From Flavobacterium sp. BFFFF1 (GTDB lineage Bacteria; Bacteroidota; Bacteroidia; Flavobacteriales; Flavobacteriaceae): 50,494 nt of DNA. Each line of letters starts with the position of its first letter. Positions within the stretch are counted from its first letter, which is position 1. Positions 34,907 to 42,108 of the stretch are shown in pieces. The notes beneath the pieces are model-generated. The model saw only the letters and a program-made list of their open reading frames with translations. It did not search any database and was not told where the DNA came from. A program made the position numbers and the translations under genes. The stretch lies in assembly GCF_002256285.1 (NCBI RefSeq), contig NZ_NKJE01000002.1, positions 119,674 through 170,167 on the forward strand, given 5' to 3'.

Positions 34907-36217
34907 ATGGCAAGATTTGAACTGAAACTTCCAAAAATGGGAGAAAGTGTTGCGGAAGCGACGATTACAAATTGGTTAAAGGAAATGGGCGACACGATTG
35001 AAGCCGACGAAGCCGTGTTGGAAATCGCAACAGACAAGGTAGACTCTGAAGTCCCTTCGGAGGTCAGCGGTGTCCTGGTGGAAAAATTATTCCAGAAAGA
35101 CGATTTGGTAAAAGTCGGGCAAACCATCGCCATCATCGAAGTATCGGGTGGTGTGGCCGTCGACGCGCCTTCTGAAGCGGCCATCATAAAAGATGCAGCT
35201 GTCGAAGCTGTCGAAAAAACCGTTGAAACTGCGAAAGAAGCCGCAGCCGCTCCGCAGGATTTTTCAGGGTCCGACAAATTTTATTCGCCTTTGGTAAAAA
35301 ACATCGCCAAAGAAGAAGGAATATCTGTCGCCGAACTGGAAGCCATCGCCGGACACGGTAAAGATGGCCGTGTCACCAAAGATGATATCCTGAAATATGT
35401 CGAAAGTCGGAAGTCTATGGCCAAAACTCCTGCCGTAGCACCAACACCAACACCTAAAACCCAGGACCCAGCACCTGCTGCACAATCAGCACCGGTATCG
35501 GTAAATGGAGGCGACGAAATTATCGAAATGGACCGCATGCGCAAGCTGATATCGGGCTACATGGTGGCATCGGTACAAACGTCGGCCCACGTGCAGTCAT
35601 TTATTGAGGTGGACGTGACCAACATCGTCAAATGGCGCGACAAAGTGAAAACGGCGTTTGAGAAGCGGGAAGGTGAGAAGCTTACGTTCACCCCGATTTT
35701 TATGGAAGCGGTAGCCAAAGCGTTGAAAGATTTCCCGGGCATGAACATTTCCGTGGATGGCGATTACATCATCAAAAAGAAAAACATCAACCTGGGTATG
35801 GCCGCGGCATTGCCAAACGGCAACCTGATCGTTCCGGTAATCAAAAATGCGGACCAGTTGAATCTCGTCGGCATGGCGAAAGCCGTAAACGATTTGGGCA
35901 ACCGTGCGAAAGCCGGAAAACTCAAACCGGACGATACACAGGGCGGAACCTATACGGTTACGAACGTGGGGACTTTCGGAAGCGTGTTCGGGACACCGAT
36001 CATCAACCAGCCGCAGGTCGGAATTTTAGCCCTGGGAGCGATTCGTAAAGTGCCGGCCGTTATCGAAACGCCGGAAGGCGACTTCATCGGCATCCGCCAG
36101 AAAATGTTCCTGTCACACTCTTATGACCACCGCGTCGTTGACGGCGCTTTAGGAGGAAGCTTTGTAAAAAAAGTAGCGGATTACCTTGAAGCATTTGATG
36201 TGAACAGGGATTTTTAA
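34907..36217 (+). CDS. Dihydrolipoamide acyltransferase (2-oxoacid dehydrogenase E2)
   Basis: 436 residues. The N-terminal lipoyl domain (1-80) carries the target Lys in EIATDKVDSEVPSEVSG (Lys44). An Ala/Val-rich linker is followed by a peripheral E1/E3-binding domain (about 125-165, SPLVKNIAKEEGISVAELEAIAGHG...RVTKDDIL) and then the catalytic domain, ending in SHSYDHRVVDGALGG with the active-site His and Asp of the HxxxDG motif. The sequence at the lipoyl Lys fits the branched-chain and related 2-oxoacid complexes better than pyruvate E2. No E1 or E3 gene is adjacent, so the acyl specificity is not fixed. Confidence 0.93.
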   Translation: MARFELKLPKMGESVAEATITNWLKEMGDTIEADEAVLEIATDKVDSEVPSEVSGVLVEKLFQKDDLVKVGQTIAIIEVSGGVAVDAPSEAAIIKDAAVEAVEKTVETAKEAAAAPQDFSGSDKFYSPLVKNIAKEEGISVAELEAIAGHGKDGRVTKDDILKYVESRKSMAKTPAVAPTPTPKTQDPAPAAQSAPVSVNGGDEIIEMDRMRKLISGYMVASVQTSAHVQSFIEVDVTNIVKWRDKVKTAFEKREGEKLTFTPIFMEAVAKALKDFPGMNISVDGDYIIKKKNINLGMAAALPNGNLIVPVIKNADQLNLVGMAKAVNDLGNRAKAGKLKPDDTQGGTYTVTNVGTFGSVFGTPIINQPQVGILALGAIRKVPAVIETPEGDFIGIRQKMFLSHSYDHRVVDGALGGSFVKKVADYLEAFDVNRDF

Positions 36218-36241
36218 TCAGTTTTAACCGAAATAGCATGC

Positions 36242-36278
36242 AAACCCTTTCCCGCCTCAAAACAGGAAAGGGTTTTTC
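36242..36278 (+). terminator. Terminator of the E2 gene
   Basis: An 11-bp perfect stem (AAACCCTTTCC at 36242-36252 with GGAAAGGGTTT at 36265-36275), 12-base loop, then TT. Confidence 0.88.
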
Positions 36279-36297
36279 TTTATCCGGTCGCCCGCCT

Positions 36298-36672
36298 TTA
36301 TTTTCCCCTCAGGATGGTCTTCACTTCCTCGACGCTTTTCCCGGCGAGCCACTCTGCTACGGTGGGCAGGTCATCGTCGGCTCCGGATACGGGCAGCGCA
36401 TGAAGCGCATGGTTTTCCGGGAGCTGCATGTCGCGTACGGTAAAAAGGTCGTTTGGGGTACAATTCAGGCTCAGGCACAAGTTGGTAAGCTGCCTGAAGT
36501 TGAGCTGCACTGCGGTCCCGTTCATCATATTGGTCACGGTACGGTTGTTGATTCCTGCCTTGATCAGAAAAGCGGTCGGGAACCTGATGTCCCTGGCTTT
36601 CAGTATCGGGTGCAGGTCTAAGATGATGCTGCTTTGGCGTGGCGTGAGATTGCCTCTTTTTTTTCTGAACAT
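36298..36672 (-). CDS. XRE-family (HTH_26-like) DNA-binding protein
   Basis: 124 residues. The helix-turn-helix is in LKARDIRFPTAFLIKAGINNRTVTNMMNG, followed by FRQLTNLCLSLNCTPNDLF, the recurring ending of YozG/HTH_26 Cro/CI-type domains. The stretch MQLPENHALHALPV belongs to a Bacteroidota subgroup I recognise by its LPENHPLH motif. The C-terminus (TVAEWLAGKSVEEVKTILRGK) is a short helix. It faces the E2 terminator and its upstream side holds ten 21-bp spaced repeats, so autoregulation by binding that array is the natural hypothesis. Confidence 0.88.
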   Translation of the reverse strand: MFRKKRGNLTPRQSSIILDLHPILKARDIRFPTAFLIKAGINNRTVTNMMNGTAVQLNFRQLTNLCLSLNCTPNDLFTVRDMQLPENHALHALPVSGADDDLPTVAEWLAGKSVEEVKTILRGK

Positions 36673-36714
36673 ACGATTGATTTTAAGCTAATTAAATAGG
36701 CAATATACTAAAAA

Positions 36715-36912
36715 TACGTAATATAGCATCATTTATACGCAATATAACGTACGCTTTACGTAATAGCACGTACCGTTTACGAAATAGAGCGTCGCCGTTA
36801 CGCAATAGCACATCGCCGTTACGCAATAATAAATCGCCGTTACGCAATAAAACAGTGCCGTTACGAAATACAGCGTACCGATTTCGTAATACCGCTATAT
36901 AAATACGCTATA
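36715..36912. repeat. Ten-copy 21-bp iteron-like array, putative operator
   Basis: Cores of TACGNAATA or one-base variants start at 36715, 36736, 36757, 36778, 36799, 36820, 36841, 36862, 36883 and 36904, an unbroken 21-bp period. The middle copies (36799, 36820, 36841) share CGCCGTTACGCAATA. The end copies are more degenerate. 21 bp is two helical turns, so each core presents the same face of the DNA. The first core lies 43 bases upstream of the ATG of the XRE-type gene at 36672 (minus strand). Confidence 0.93.
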
Positions 36913-37190
36913 CAGTACTTTTAGTGCGCAGTGTCTTCCTTTTTCAAGGATTTCCACTGGTATTTCAGGCAATTGTGGCCTTCCGGCGCGCTTCTCCGGT
37001 GAATTGGCGGGTGATGGGAAGGGTTTTGACCCGGATGGGTTTTATTAATTGCTTGATATTTTGGGTATCCCGCTGATTTGCGGGATGTATCCAGGAATGA
37101 GACCATGCGCGTGACCGGAAATGGGCTGAAATTGTATCTGTAGGCATCTGTTTTCTGACTGTTTCATACGGGAAAGATTATCATTAGTCA

Positions 37191-37306
37191 AGACAATGAA
37201 AAATGAAATAAGAACCAAAGCCCGCACAAAAAGTGAGGTCTTTTTGAGACGAACCAACATTAAAGTACTGCTGTCATTGTTAATTATTAATTATCCATTA
37301 TTCATT
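37191..37306. repeat. Heptamer-array inverted repeat, locus E
   Basis: The right arm at 37275-37306 consists of MATTRTT-type heptamers (CATTGTT, AATTATT, AATTATC, CATTATT). The left arm at 37191-37216 shows a 7-base period of the reverse-complement type (ACAATGA, AAAATGA). The two arms match poorly and are shorter than the octamer loci. This may be a separate but related repeat class. Confidence 0.4.
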
Positions 37307-37314
37307 CTAAAACC

Positions 37315-37322
37315 TATCTTTG
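37315..37322 (+). promoter_or_regulatory. -7 box of the exonuclease gene
   Basis: TATCTTTG, an exact TAnnTTTG match, 18 bases before the ATG at 37341. No TTG is seen at the standard upstream spacing; the heptamer repeat occupies it. Confidence 0.5.
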
Positions 37323-37340
37323 CATCTCAATTCAACAAAA

Positions 37341-38117
37341 ATGGAACTCAAATTACACCGGCCCATCTGTTTCTTCGACCTCGAAACCACAGGAATCGAC
37401 ATTTGTAAAGACCGTATCGTCGAAATATCCATACTAAAGGTCTTTCCAAACGGCAACCGCGAAAGCAAGACCTGGCTCGTGAATCCTGAAATGCCCATTC
37501 CGCCGCAATCCACTGCGGTGCATGGCATCAGCAATGAGAAGGTCGCAAACGAGCCTACGTTTGAGGAATTGTCGCACCAGGTCTATAACCTGATTAAAGA
37601 TGCGGATCTCGCAGGCTATAACTCGGATCGTTTTGACATTCCGTTGTTGGCCGAGGAACTGCTTCGTGCCGGTCTTGACTTTGATATGAAAAGCCGCGTG
37701 TCAGTCGATGTACAGACGATTTTCCACAAGATGGAAGAGCGTACGCTCAGTGCGGCACTCAAATTCTATTGCGGAAAGGCACTCGAAAATGCCCACTCGG
37801 CCGAAGCCGATACCACGGCTACGTATGAAATCCTGAAAGCCCAGCTAGACCGTTATCCGGAATTGGAAAACGACATGAAATCGCTGTCTGAGTTTACCAC
37901 CCGTAAAAAGATCGCCGATTTTGCAGGCATGATCGCTTTTGATAAGGACGATGAGGAAATCTTTACTTTCGGCAAGCACAAAGGTGCTAAAGTGGCGAAA
38001 ATCCTGGAGACGGAGCCGGGTTATTTCAGCTGGATCCAAAATGCGGATTTCCCCCTTTACACGAAAAAAGTCCTGACGGCCATTAAGCTCAGGAAGTTGA
38101 ATAATAAGTTGAATTAG
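37341..38117 (+). CDS. 3'-5' exonuclease, DnaQ/epsilon type
   Basis: 258 residues from ATG 37341 (MELKLHRPICFFDLETTG); the TTG seven codons earlier is part of the leader. DEDDh motifs: Exo I FFDLETTG with Asp and Glu, Exo II LAGYNSDRFDIPLLAEEL with Asp, Exo III NAHSAEADTTATYEIL with His and Asp. The C-terminal part has the conserved IFTFGKHKGAKVAKILETEPGYFSWI segment of Bacteroidota exonucleases. It probably degrades or proofreads DNA 3'-5'. Its stop codon is the first base group of the left octamer array. Confidence 0.92.
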   Translation: MELKLHRPICFFDLETTGIDICKDRIVEISILKVFPNGNRESKTWLVNPEMPIPPQSTAVHGISNEKVANEPTFEELSHQVYNLIKDADLAGYNSDRFDIPLLAEELLRAGLDFDMKSRVSVDVQTIFHKMEERTLSAALKFYCGKALENAHSAEADTTATYEILKAQLDRYPELENDMKSLSEFTTRKKIADFAGMIAFDKDDEEIFTFGKHKGAKVAKILETEPGYFSWIQNADFPLYTKKVLTAIKLRKLNNKLN

Positions 38118-38607
38118 TTGCTGAGGTACTGAGTTGCTGAGTTTCTTAATAAAAAAAAGCCATACACTATTTTATACGCCTTATGAAAAATTTTAAAGAA
38201 TTGCAGATTTGGCAGAAAGCCATGATTTTAGTAACTAAAACTTACGTGACGACGAAGTCATTTCCGAAAGAGGAAATTTTTGGGCTGACTTCGCAATTAA
38301 GAAGATGCAGTGTTTCAATTCCTTCAAATATTGCAGAGGGTTCAGCACGTGCATCGAATAAAGAATTTTCAAGATTTATCAGTATTGCTGCCGGCTCTTT
38401 ATCTGAGTTCCAAACGCAGATTGAGATAGCAAAAAATATTAATTACATAAATGAAACAGAATTTAAGAACCTCTATGAGGATAGCCGTGAACTGGAAGCT
38501 ATGATAGTGTCATTCTACAGGAAAATTTCTGCAGGCCATAACTCAGCAACTCAGTAACTCAGTAACTCAGTAACTCAGTAACTCAGTAACTCAGTAACTC
38601 AAAAAAA
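38116..38607. repeat. Octamer-array inverted repeat enclosing the four-helix-bundle gene, locus B
   Basis: Left array 38116-38147 holds four octamers (AGTTGCTG, AGGTACTG, AGTTGCTG, AGTTTCTT). Right array 38541-38604 holds eight (ACTCAGCA, then six ACTCAGTA, then ACTCAAAA). The 27 bases at 38116-38142 match the reverse complement of 38541-38567 at 25 positions. The four-helix-bundle ORF (38183-38557) lies between, its stop codon inside the right array. The left array starts in the stop codon of the exonuclease gene and the right one ends just before the ATG at 38608. Confidence 0.88.
38183..38557 (+). CDS. Four-helix-bundle protein (23S-IVS / Avd-like)
   Basis: 124 residues. The sequence follows the family known as TIGR02436: FKELQIWQKAMILVTKTY, TTKSFPKEEIFGLTSQLRRCSVSIPSNIAEGSARASNKEFSRFISIAAGSLSEFQTQI and a last helix SRELEAMIVSFYRKI, which fits a four-helix bundle. 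Relatives are encoded in intervening sequences of 23S rRNA in some bacteria and resemble the Avd accessory protein of diversity-generating retroelements. No reverse transcriptase is present here. Its last six residues (HNSATQ) and stop come from the right octamer array. The gene is more AT-rich than its neighbours. Confidence 0.9.
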   Translation: MKNFKELQIWQKAMILVTKTYVTTKSFPKEEIFGLTSQLRRCSVSIPSNIAEGSARASNKEFSRFISIAAGSLSEFQTQIEIAKNINYINETEFKNLYEDSRELEAMIVSFYRKISAGHNSATQ

Positions 38608-39219
38608 ATGAAACTCATCTGCATCGGCCGCAATTACGCCAAACACATCGAGGAACTTCAAAATGAACGGCCGCAGGAGCCTGTGGTGTTCATGAAGCCG
38701 GATTCTGCCATTTTGCTGAAACAACACCCGTTTGTCATTCCGGAATTCTCTGAGGACATCCACCATGAGATTGAAATTCTCGTCAGGATCAATAAGGTTG
38801 GGAAATATATTGAGCCTAAATTTGCACATAAATACTATGACGAAATCAGTGTGGGCATTGATTTTACCGCGCGTGATCTCCAGCAAAAGCTGAAAGACAA
38901 AGGGTTGCCATGGGAAAAGGCCAAGGCCTTTGATGGGTCTGCGGTGATTGGAGAATTTTTGCCAAAAACACAATTTGAATCCACAGAAAACCTTACATTT
39001 GAATTAACCAATAATGGAAAATCGGTTCAAAAAGGGAATAGTTCACACATGCTGTGGAAAATTGACGAATTGATATCGTACGTCTCGCAGTTTTTTACGC
39101 TCAAAATAGGCGATGTCATTTTCACCGGAACCCCTGAAGGCGTTGCTGCTGTTCAGCCCGGAGACATTTTGGAGGGTTTTCTTGAACAACACAAACTATT
39201 CAGAATACAGGTAAAATAA
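38608..39219 (+). CDS. Fumarylacetoacetate hydrolase family protein
   Basis: 203 residues. The FAH core shows the N-terminal CIGRNYAKHI, the metal-ligand region EIEILVRINKVGKYI, the phosphate- or substrate-binding SVGIDFTARDLQQKLKDKGLPWEKAKAFDGSAVIGEF, and DVIFTGTPEGVAAVQPGDILEGFL near the C-terminus. Related enzymes act on acylpyruvates or as oxaloacetate tautomerases. The substrate is not certain. Its stop codon and the next start overlap as TAATG, so the two are translationally coupled. Confidence 0.93.
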   Translation: MKLICIGRNYAKHIEELQNERPQEPVVFMKPDSAILLKQHPFVIPEFSEDIHHEIEILVRINKVGKYIEPKFAHKYYDEISVGIDFTARDLQQKLKDKGLPWEKAKAFDGSAVIGEFLPKTQFESTENLTFELTNNGKSVQKGNSSHMLWKIDELISYVSQFFTLKIGDVIFTGTPEGVAAVQPGDILEGFLEQHKLFRIQVK

Positions 39220-39563
39220 TGGCCCTAAATTATAACTTAGCAAAGGTCTATGCGATTTCGGAAAACGACACCGATTTCGTCCTGCAGATCGTTTCGCTCT
39301 TCGTTTCAGAAGTCCCTTCGGACCTGCAGTTTGTCAAGGAAGGAATTGAAGAAAAAAATTACAAACAGGCGTACAGTTTCGCTCATAAGATCAAGCCTAC
39401 GCTGGACTTGCTTGGCATGACTGTCGCTTTTGAGGAAATTCTCGTTGTAGAGGACTGGACAAAAAGGGAAGGCAAACGCAAGGAAATTAAAGATACTTTC
39501 AAAGACCTCGAAGACCGCGTGGAAAAGGCGGTGAAGGAAATCAGGAAGGATTTTAGTCTTTGA
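39219..39563 (+). CDS. HPt domain-containing phosphotransfer protein
   Basis: 114 residues, all-helical and charged. The HPt signature is SFAHKIKPTLDLLGM with the phosphorylatable His56. It lacks any receiver or kinase domain, so it must work with partners elsewhere in a phosphorelay. It starts in the stop codon of the FAH gene (TAATG), an unexpected coupling. Its stop codon overlaps the first base of the next octamer array. Confidence 0.87.
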   Translation: MALNYNLAKVYAISENDTDFVLQIVSLFVSEVPSDLQFVKEGIEEKNYKQAYSFAHKIKPTLDLLGMTVAFEEILVVEDWTKREGKRKEIKDTFKDLEDRVEKAVKEIRKDFSL

Positions 39564-39829
39564 GGTTTAAGGTGGAAGAGTTGCAAAGTTTCAGAGTGGC
39601 AAAGTTACGAAGTCGGACGGTAATAGAGTCGCAGAGTTTTTTGTAGGTAAATCTGGCGATCTGCCTCAAAAATCGGGTTAATGAATGGTTAAAGATTCTT
39701 CCTTCGCTAATTACCGGTTCTACCTTCAAAATGTTGAATAATGAACAATGAATATTCGATTTCGAAATGCAAACTTTCTAACTTTGCTACTTTGAAACTT
39801 TCTAACCTTACAACTTTCTAATTTCACAT
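39563..39829. repeat. Octamer-array inverted repeat, locus C (no cargo gene)
   Basis: Left array 39563-39642: about ten octamers such as AGTTGCAA, AGTTTCAG, AGTGGCAA, AGTTACGA, AGTCGCAG. Right array 39773-39828: seven octamers (ACTTTCTA, ACTTTGCT, ACTTTGAA, ACTTTCTA, ACCTTACA, ACTTTCTA, ATTTCACA). About 130 bases separate them, including a stretch with a 7-base period (AATAATG, AACAATG). The left array starts in the HPt stop codon and the right array ends one base before the ATG of cinA. Confidence 0.8.
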
Positions 39830-41095
39830 ATGAAAGCCACCATCATCACCATCGGCGACGAGATCCTTATCGGGCAAATCGTTGATACGAACTCCGGGTT
39901 TATAGCTAAAGCGCTCGATAAAATTGGAATTGAAGTAGCAGAAATGCGCTCGATTTCGGATAATAAACAACACATCCTGGATACCTTCAGGGAATTTCAG
40001 GACCGTTGCGATATCGTCCTGATTACAGGTGGCCTGGGCCCGACGAAAGATGACATCACCAAGAAGACCCTTTGTGAATACTTTGATGATGAGCTCGTTA
40101 TTGATCAGGGAGTGCTTGAGCACGTCACGAGGCTTATCCACAATTTTACTGGAAACACCAACCCATTATTGCAGACCAATATCGACCAGGCGCTGGTGCC
40201 TTCGAAAGCTACCGTGTTGTTCAATCAATATGGAACAGCACCCGGAATCTGGATAAAAAAGGGCAGTACCATTTTTGTGTCGATGCCAGGTGTACCCTAT
40301 GAGATGAAAAGACTGATTGAAAATGAAATCATCCCGAAAATTGTCATGGAATTCAGGCGTCCCTACATCATTCATAAAACGATCATGACCTACGGGATGG
40401 GGGAAAGCATGGTGGCTGATAAGATCGCAGACTGGGAGAACAACCTGCCTGAATTCATTAAACTGGCCTATTTGCCGAGTCCTGGAAGAGTACGTTTGAG
40501 GCTTTCTGCGCGCGGGACAGATAAAGAAATGCTGGAAACCGCCATTGCTCAAAATGTCAGTAGTTTAACTGAAATTATTGGAGACATCATTGTGGGGTTC
40601 GAGGAAGACGAAACCATCGAAGTGATGCTCGGGAAGCTTTTAACAGAAAATAAATGCACCGTTTCCACAGCTGAAAGTTGCACTGGTGGGAAAATTGCCC
40701 AGATGCTGGCATCAGTACCGGGTGCTTCGGCTTACTTTCGGGGCAGCATCGTCGCTTACAGCGAGCAGGTTAAAATCGATGTTTTATCAATCGAGGAGCA
40801 TCTCATCAGCCAGTTTTCGGTCGTAAGCAAAGAAGTGGCAGAACAGATGGCTTTAAATGTAAAGCGTGTAATGAATACCGACTACGCGATAGCCACGACG
40901 GGTAATGCGGGACCTACGAGAGACAAAACAGACAAGAATTTGGGGGTAGTTTATATTGCGTTCGCATTGCCGGATGATACAGTGGTTTCGTATGAGTTTA
41001 ACTTCGGTCAGCCTCGCGAGAAAGTGATTGATCGTGCAGTCAATAAATCGTTTGAATTGTTGCAGGCAGCGATTTTAGGAAATGCCGGCAGGTAA
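39830..41095 (+). CDS. cinA: CinA family protein (nicotinamide-nucleotide amidase)
   Basis: 421 residues. The N-terminal molybdopterin-binding-like domain (about 1-170) starts with [29 protein letters not shown] and has [19 protein letters not shown]. The C-terminal amidase domain (about 260-415) has [33 protein letters not shown] and [11 protein letters not shown]. It takes part in pyridine-nucleotide recycling and in some bacteria is linked with competence or DNA damage. Followed by rpmB as in other Flavobacteriaceae. Confidence 0.96.
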   Translation: MKATIITIGDEILIGQIVDTNSGFIAKALDKIGIEVAEMRSISDNKQHILDTFREFQDRCDIVLITGGLGPTKDDITKKTLCEYFDDELVIDQGVLEHVTRLIHNFTGNTNPLLQTNIDQALVPSKATVLFNQYGTAPGIWIKKGSTIFVSMPGVPYEMKRLIENEIIPKIVMEFRRPYIIHKTIMTYGMGESMVADKIADWENNLPEFIKLAYLPSPGRVRLRLSARGTDKEMLETAIAQNVSSLTEIIGDIIVGFEEDETIEVMLGKLLTENKCTVSTAESCTGGKIAQMLASVPGASAYFRGSIVAYSEQVKIDVLSIEEHLISQFSVVSKEVAEQMALNVKRVMNTDYAIATTGNAGPTRDKTDKNLGVVYIAFALPDDTVVSYEFNFGQPREKVIDRAVNKSFELLQAAILGNAGR

Positions 41096-41173
41096 ATTAG
41101 AATGATGGTTTTTTGGGTAAAATTGGCATTCTTTTCCATCATTTAAAAAAAAGATAAAAATGTGGAATAATTA

Positions 41174-41205
41174 TTTTGCGCATCGGTTTATTTTTACTTT
41201 CTTTG
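41174..41205 (+). promoter_or_regulatory. Promoter of the rpmB operon
   Basis: TTTTG (41174-41178), 19-base spacer, TTTCTTTG (41198-41205). The box is close to TAnnTTTG. It lies 36 bases before the rpmB ATG. Confidence 0.6.
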
Positions 41206-41241
41206 CACCCTGATTTTGAATAACGATAAAAGATAAGCATC

Positions 41242-41478
41242 ATGTCAAGAGTTTGTGACCTTACAGGCAAAAGAGCGATGGTAGGAAATAACGTTTCCCA
41301 CGCTATGAATAAAACGAAGAGAAAATTCTCTGTGAACTTAGTGAAAAAACGTTTTTACCTAGCTGAAGAAGACAGGTGGATAACTTTGAGAGTAGCTGCT
41401 TCTACAATTAAAACAATTAACAAAAACGGATTGACTGCTGTTTTGAAAAAAGCACAGGCAGAAGGATTTATTAAATAA
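41242..41478 (+). CDS. rpmB: 50S ribosomal protein L28
   Basis: 78 residues: [53 protein letters not shown], an unmistakable bL28. The bound-zinc Cys motifs of some L28 proteins are absent apart from the single Cys5, so this is a zinc-free (C-minus) form. First gene of the rpmB-rpmG-DUF4295 operon. Confidence 0.98.
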   Translation: MSRVCDLTGKRAMVGNNVSHAMNKTKRKFSVNLVKKRFYLAEEDRWITLRVAASTIKTINKNGLTAVLKKAQAEGFIK

Positions 41479-41504
41479 TCCCCACCCGATAAATATATAC
41501 CACG

Positions 41505-41687
41505 ATGGCAAAGAAAGGCAACAGAATCCAGGTAATCTTAGAATGTACTGAGCACAAGACTTCAGGTGTTCCAGGTACTTCAAGATACATTACGACAAAA
41601 AACAAGAAAAACACTCCGGACAGGTTGGAGATCAAAAAATTCAACCCAATCCTGAAACGTGTAACCGTACATAAAGAAATTAAATAA
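41505..41687 (+). CDS. rpmG: 50S ribosomal protein L33
   Basis: 60 residues: [58 protein letters not shown], bL33. It has a single Cys (residue 12), so the four-Cys zinc ribbon is missing, as in other zinc-free paralogues. Lies 26 bases after rpmB. Confidence 0.98.
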
Positions 41688-41729
41688 TTAGAGGTTTTAT
41701 TAAAATCTCAAATAATACACTTATTCGTC

Positions 41730-41882
41730 ATGGCAAAGAAAACCGTAGCAACATTACAGACGCAATCAAAAAGATTGTCTAAAGCTATCAAAATGGTAAA
41801 GTCTCCTAAAACGGGTGCTTACACTTTTGTTGAAGCGATCATGGCTCCTGAAGCCGTTGATGAATTTCTGAAAAAGAAATAA
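41730..41882 (+). CDS. DUF4295 domain-containing protein
   Basis: 50 residues encoded by ATG 41730 to TAA 41882: MAKKTVATLQTQSKRLSKAI, then KMVKSPKTGAYTFVEAIMAP and EAVDEFLKKK. This tiny basic protein always, as far as I recall, follows rpmG in Bacteroidota and is suspected to be a ribosome-associated protein. A terminator follows within 22 bases. Confidence 0.9.
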   Translation: MAKKTVATLQTQSKRLSKAIKMVKSPKTGAYTFVEAIMAPEAVDEFLKKK

Positions 41883-41904
41883 TCATTATTACATGATATA
41901 CAAC

Positions 41905-41936
41905 AGCTACTTTCTCACCGGAAGTAGCTTTTTTAT
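41905..41936 (+). terminator. Terminator of the rpmB-rpmG-DUF4295 operon
   Basis: AGCTACTT (41905-41912) pairs with AAGTAGCT (41922-41929), 9-base loop, then TTTTT. Confidence 0.88.
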
Positions 41937-41949
41937 TTTATATTTGCTC

Positions 41950-42089
41950 AGCTGTTCCGGCTGTACACTGCAAGTCCTCGTCTTTCAGGCGGTTTTTGTA
42001 AAATCCCCGCCGGCTTCCTCTGGTCGCCACGGTAATTTTCAAAAACTGCGCCTTCACGACTCCGGGCTTTCCGTTTCCATCCGGGCTAG
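41950..42089 (-). repeat. Structured intergenic repeat, copy 2
   Basis: Read on the minus strand it begins TAGCCCGGATGG (42088-42077) and ends ACAGCCGGAACAGCT, the same two boundary boxes as copy 1 at 27907-27985, but with a longer middle. The plus-strand 13-mer CCATCCGGGCTAG occurs in both. The interior can pair GGCGG with CCGCC (41989-41993 and 42008-42012). The 67-codon plus-strand frame across it is not considered a gene. Confidence 0.65.
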
Positions 42090-42108
42090 GCAATGAGATA
42101 ATGCGGGG

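Larger units (their letters stand above)
36913..37340. other. Intergenic region between iteron array and exonuclease gene
   Basis: About 430 bases. Two weak minus-strand frames (36921-37260) overlap each other and have no recognisable content, so I do not call a gene. Near the right end lie two heptamer arrays of opposite orientation (37191-37216, and 37275-37306 with CATTGTTAATTATT...), a -7 box TATCTTTG at 37315-37322 and the start at 37341. Confidence 0.45.

Noticed and set aside
36715..36912. CRISPR array
   Set aside because: The repeats are directly adjacent with no unique spacers, the unit is only 21 bp and no cas gene is present in the window.
36921..37260. Minus-strand small ORFs between the iteron array and the exonuclease gene
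   Set aside because: They overlap each other in different frames, have no promoter or family motif, and composition is not clearly coding. A decayed gene cannot be excluded.
38541..38604. CRISPR or simple phase-variable tract from the ACTCAGTA repeats
   Set aside because: Units are 8 bp, there are no spacers, and the tract lies between genes; it is matched by an inverted partner array at 38116-38142.
41893..42096. 67-residue plus-strand ORF
   Set aside because: It spans the rpmB operon terminator and the structured repeat copy 2, and the residues have no protein-like pattern.
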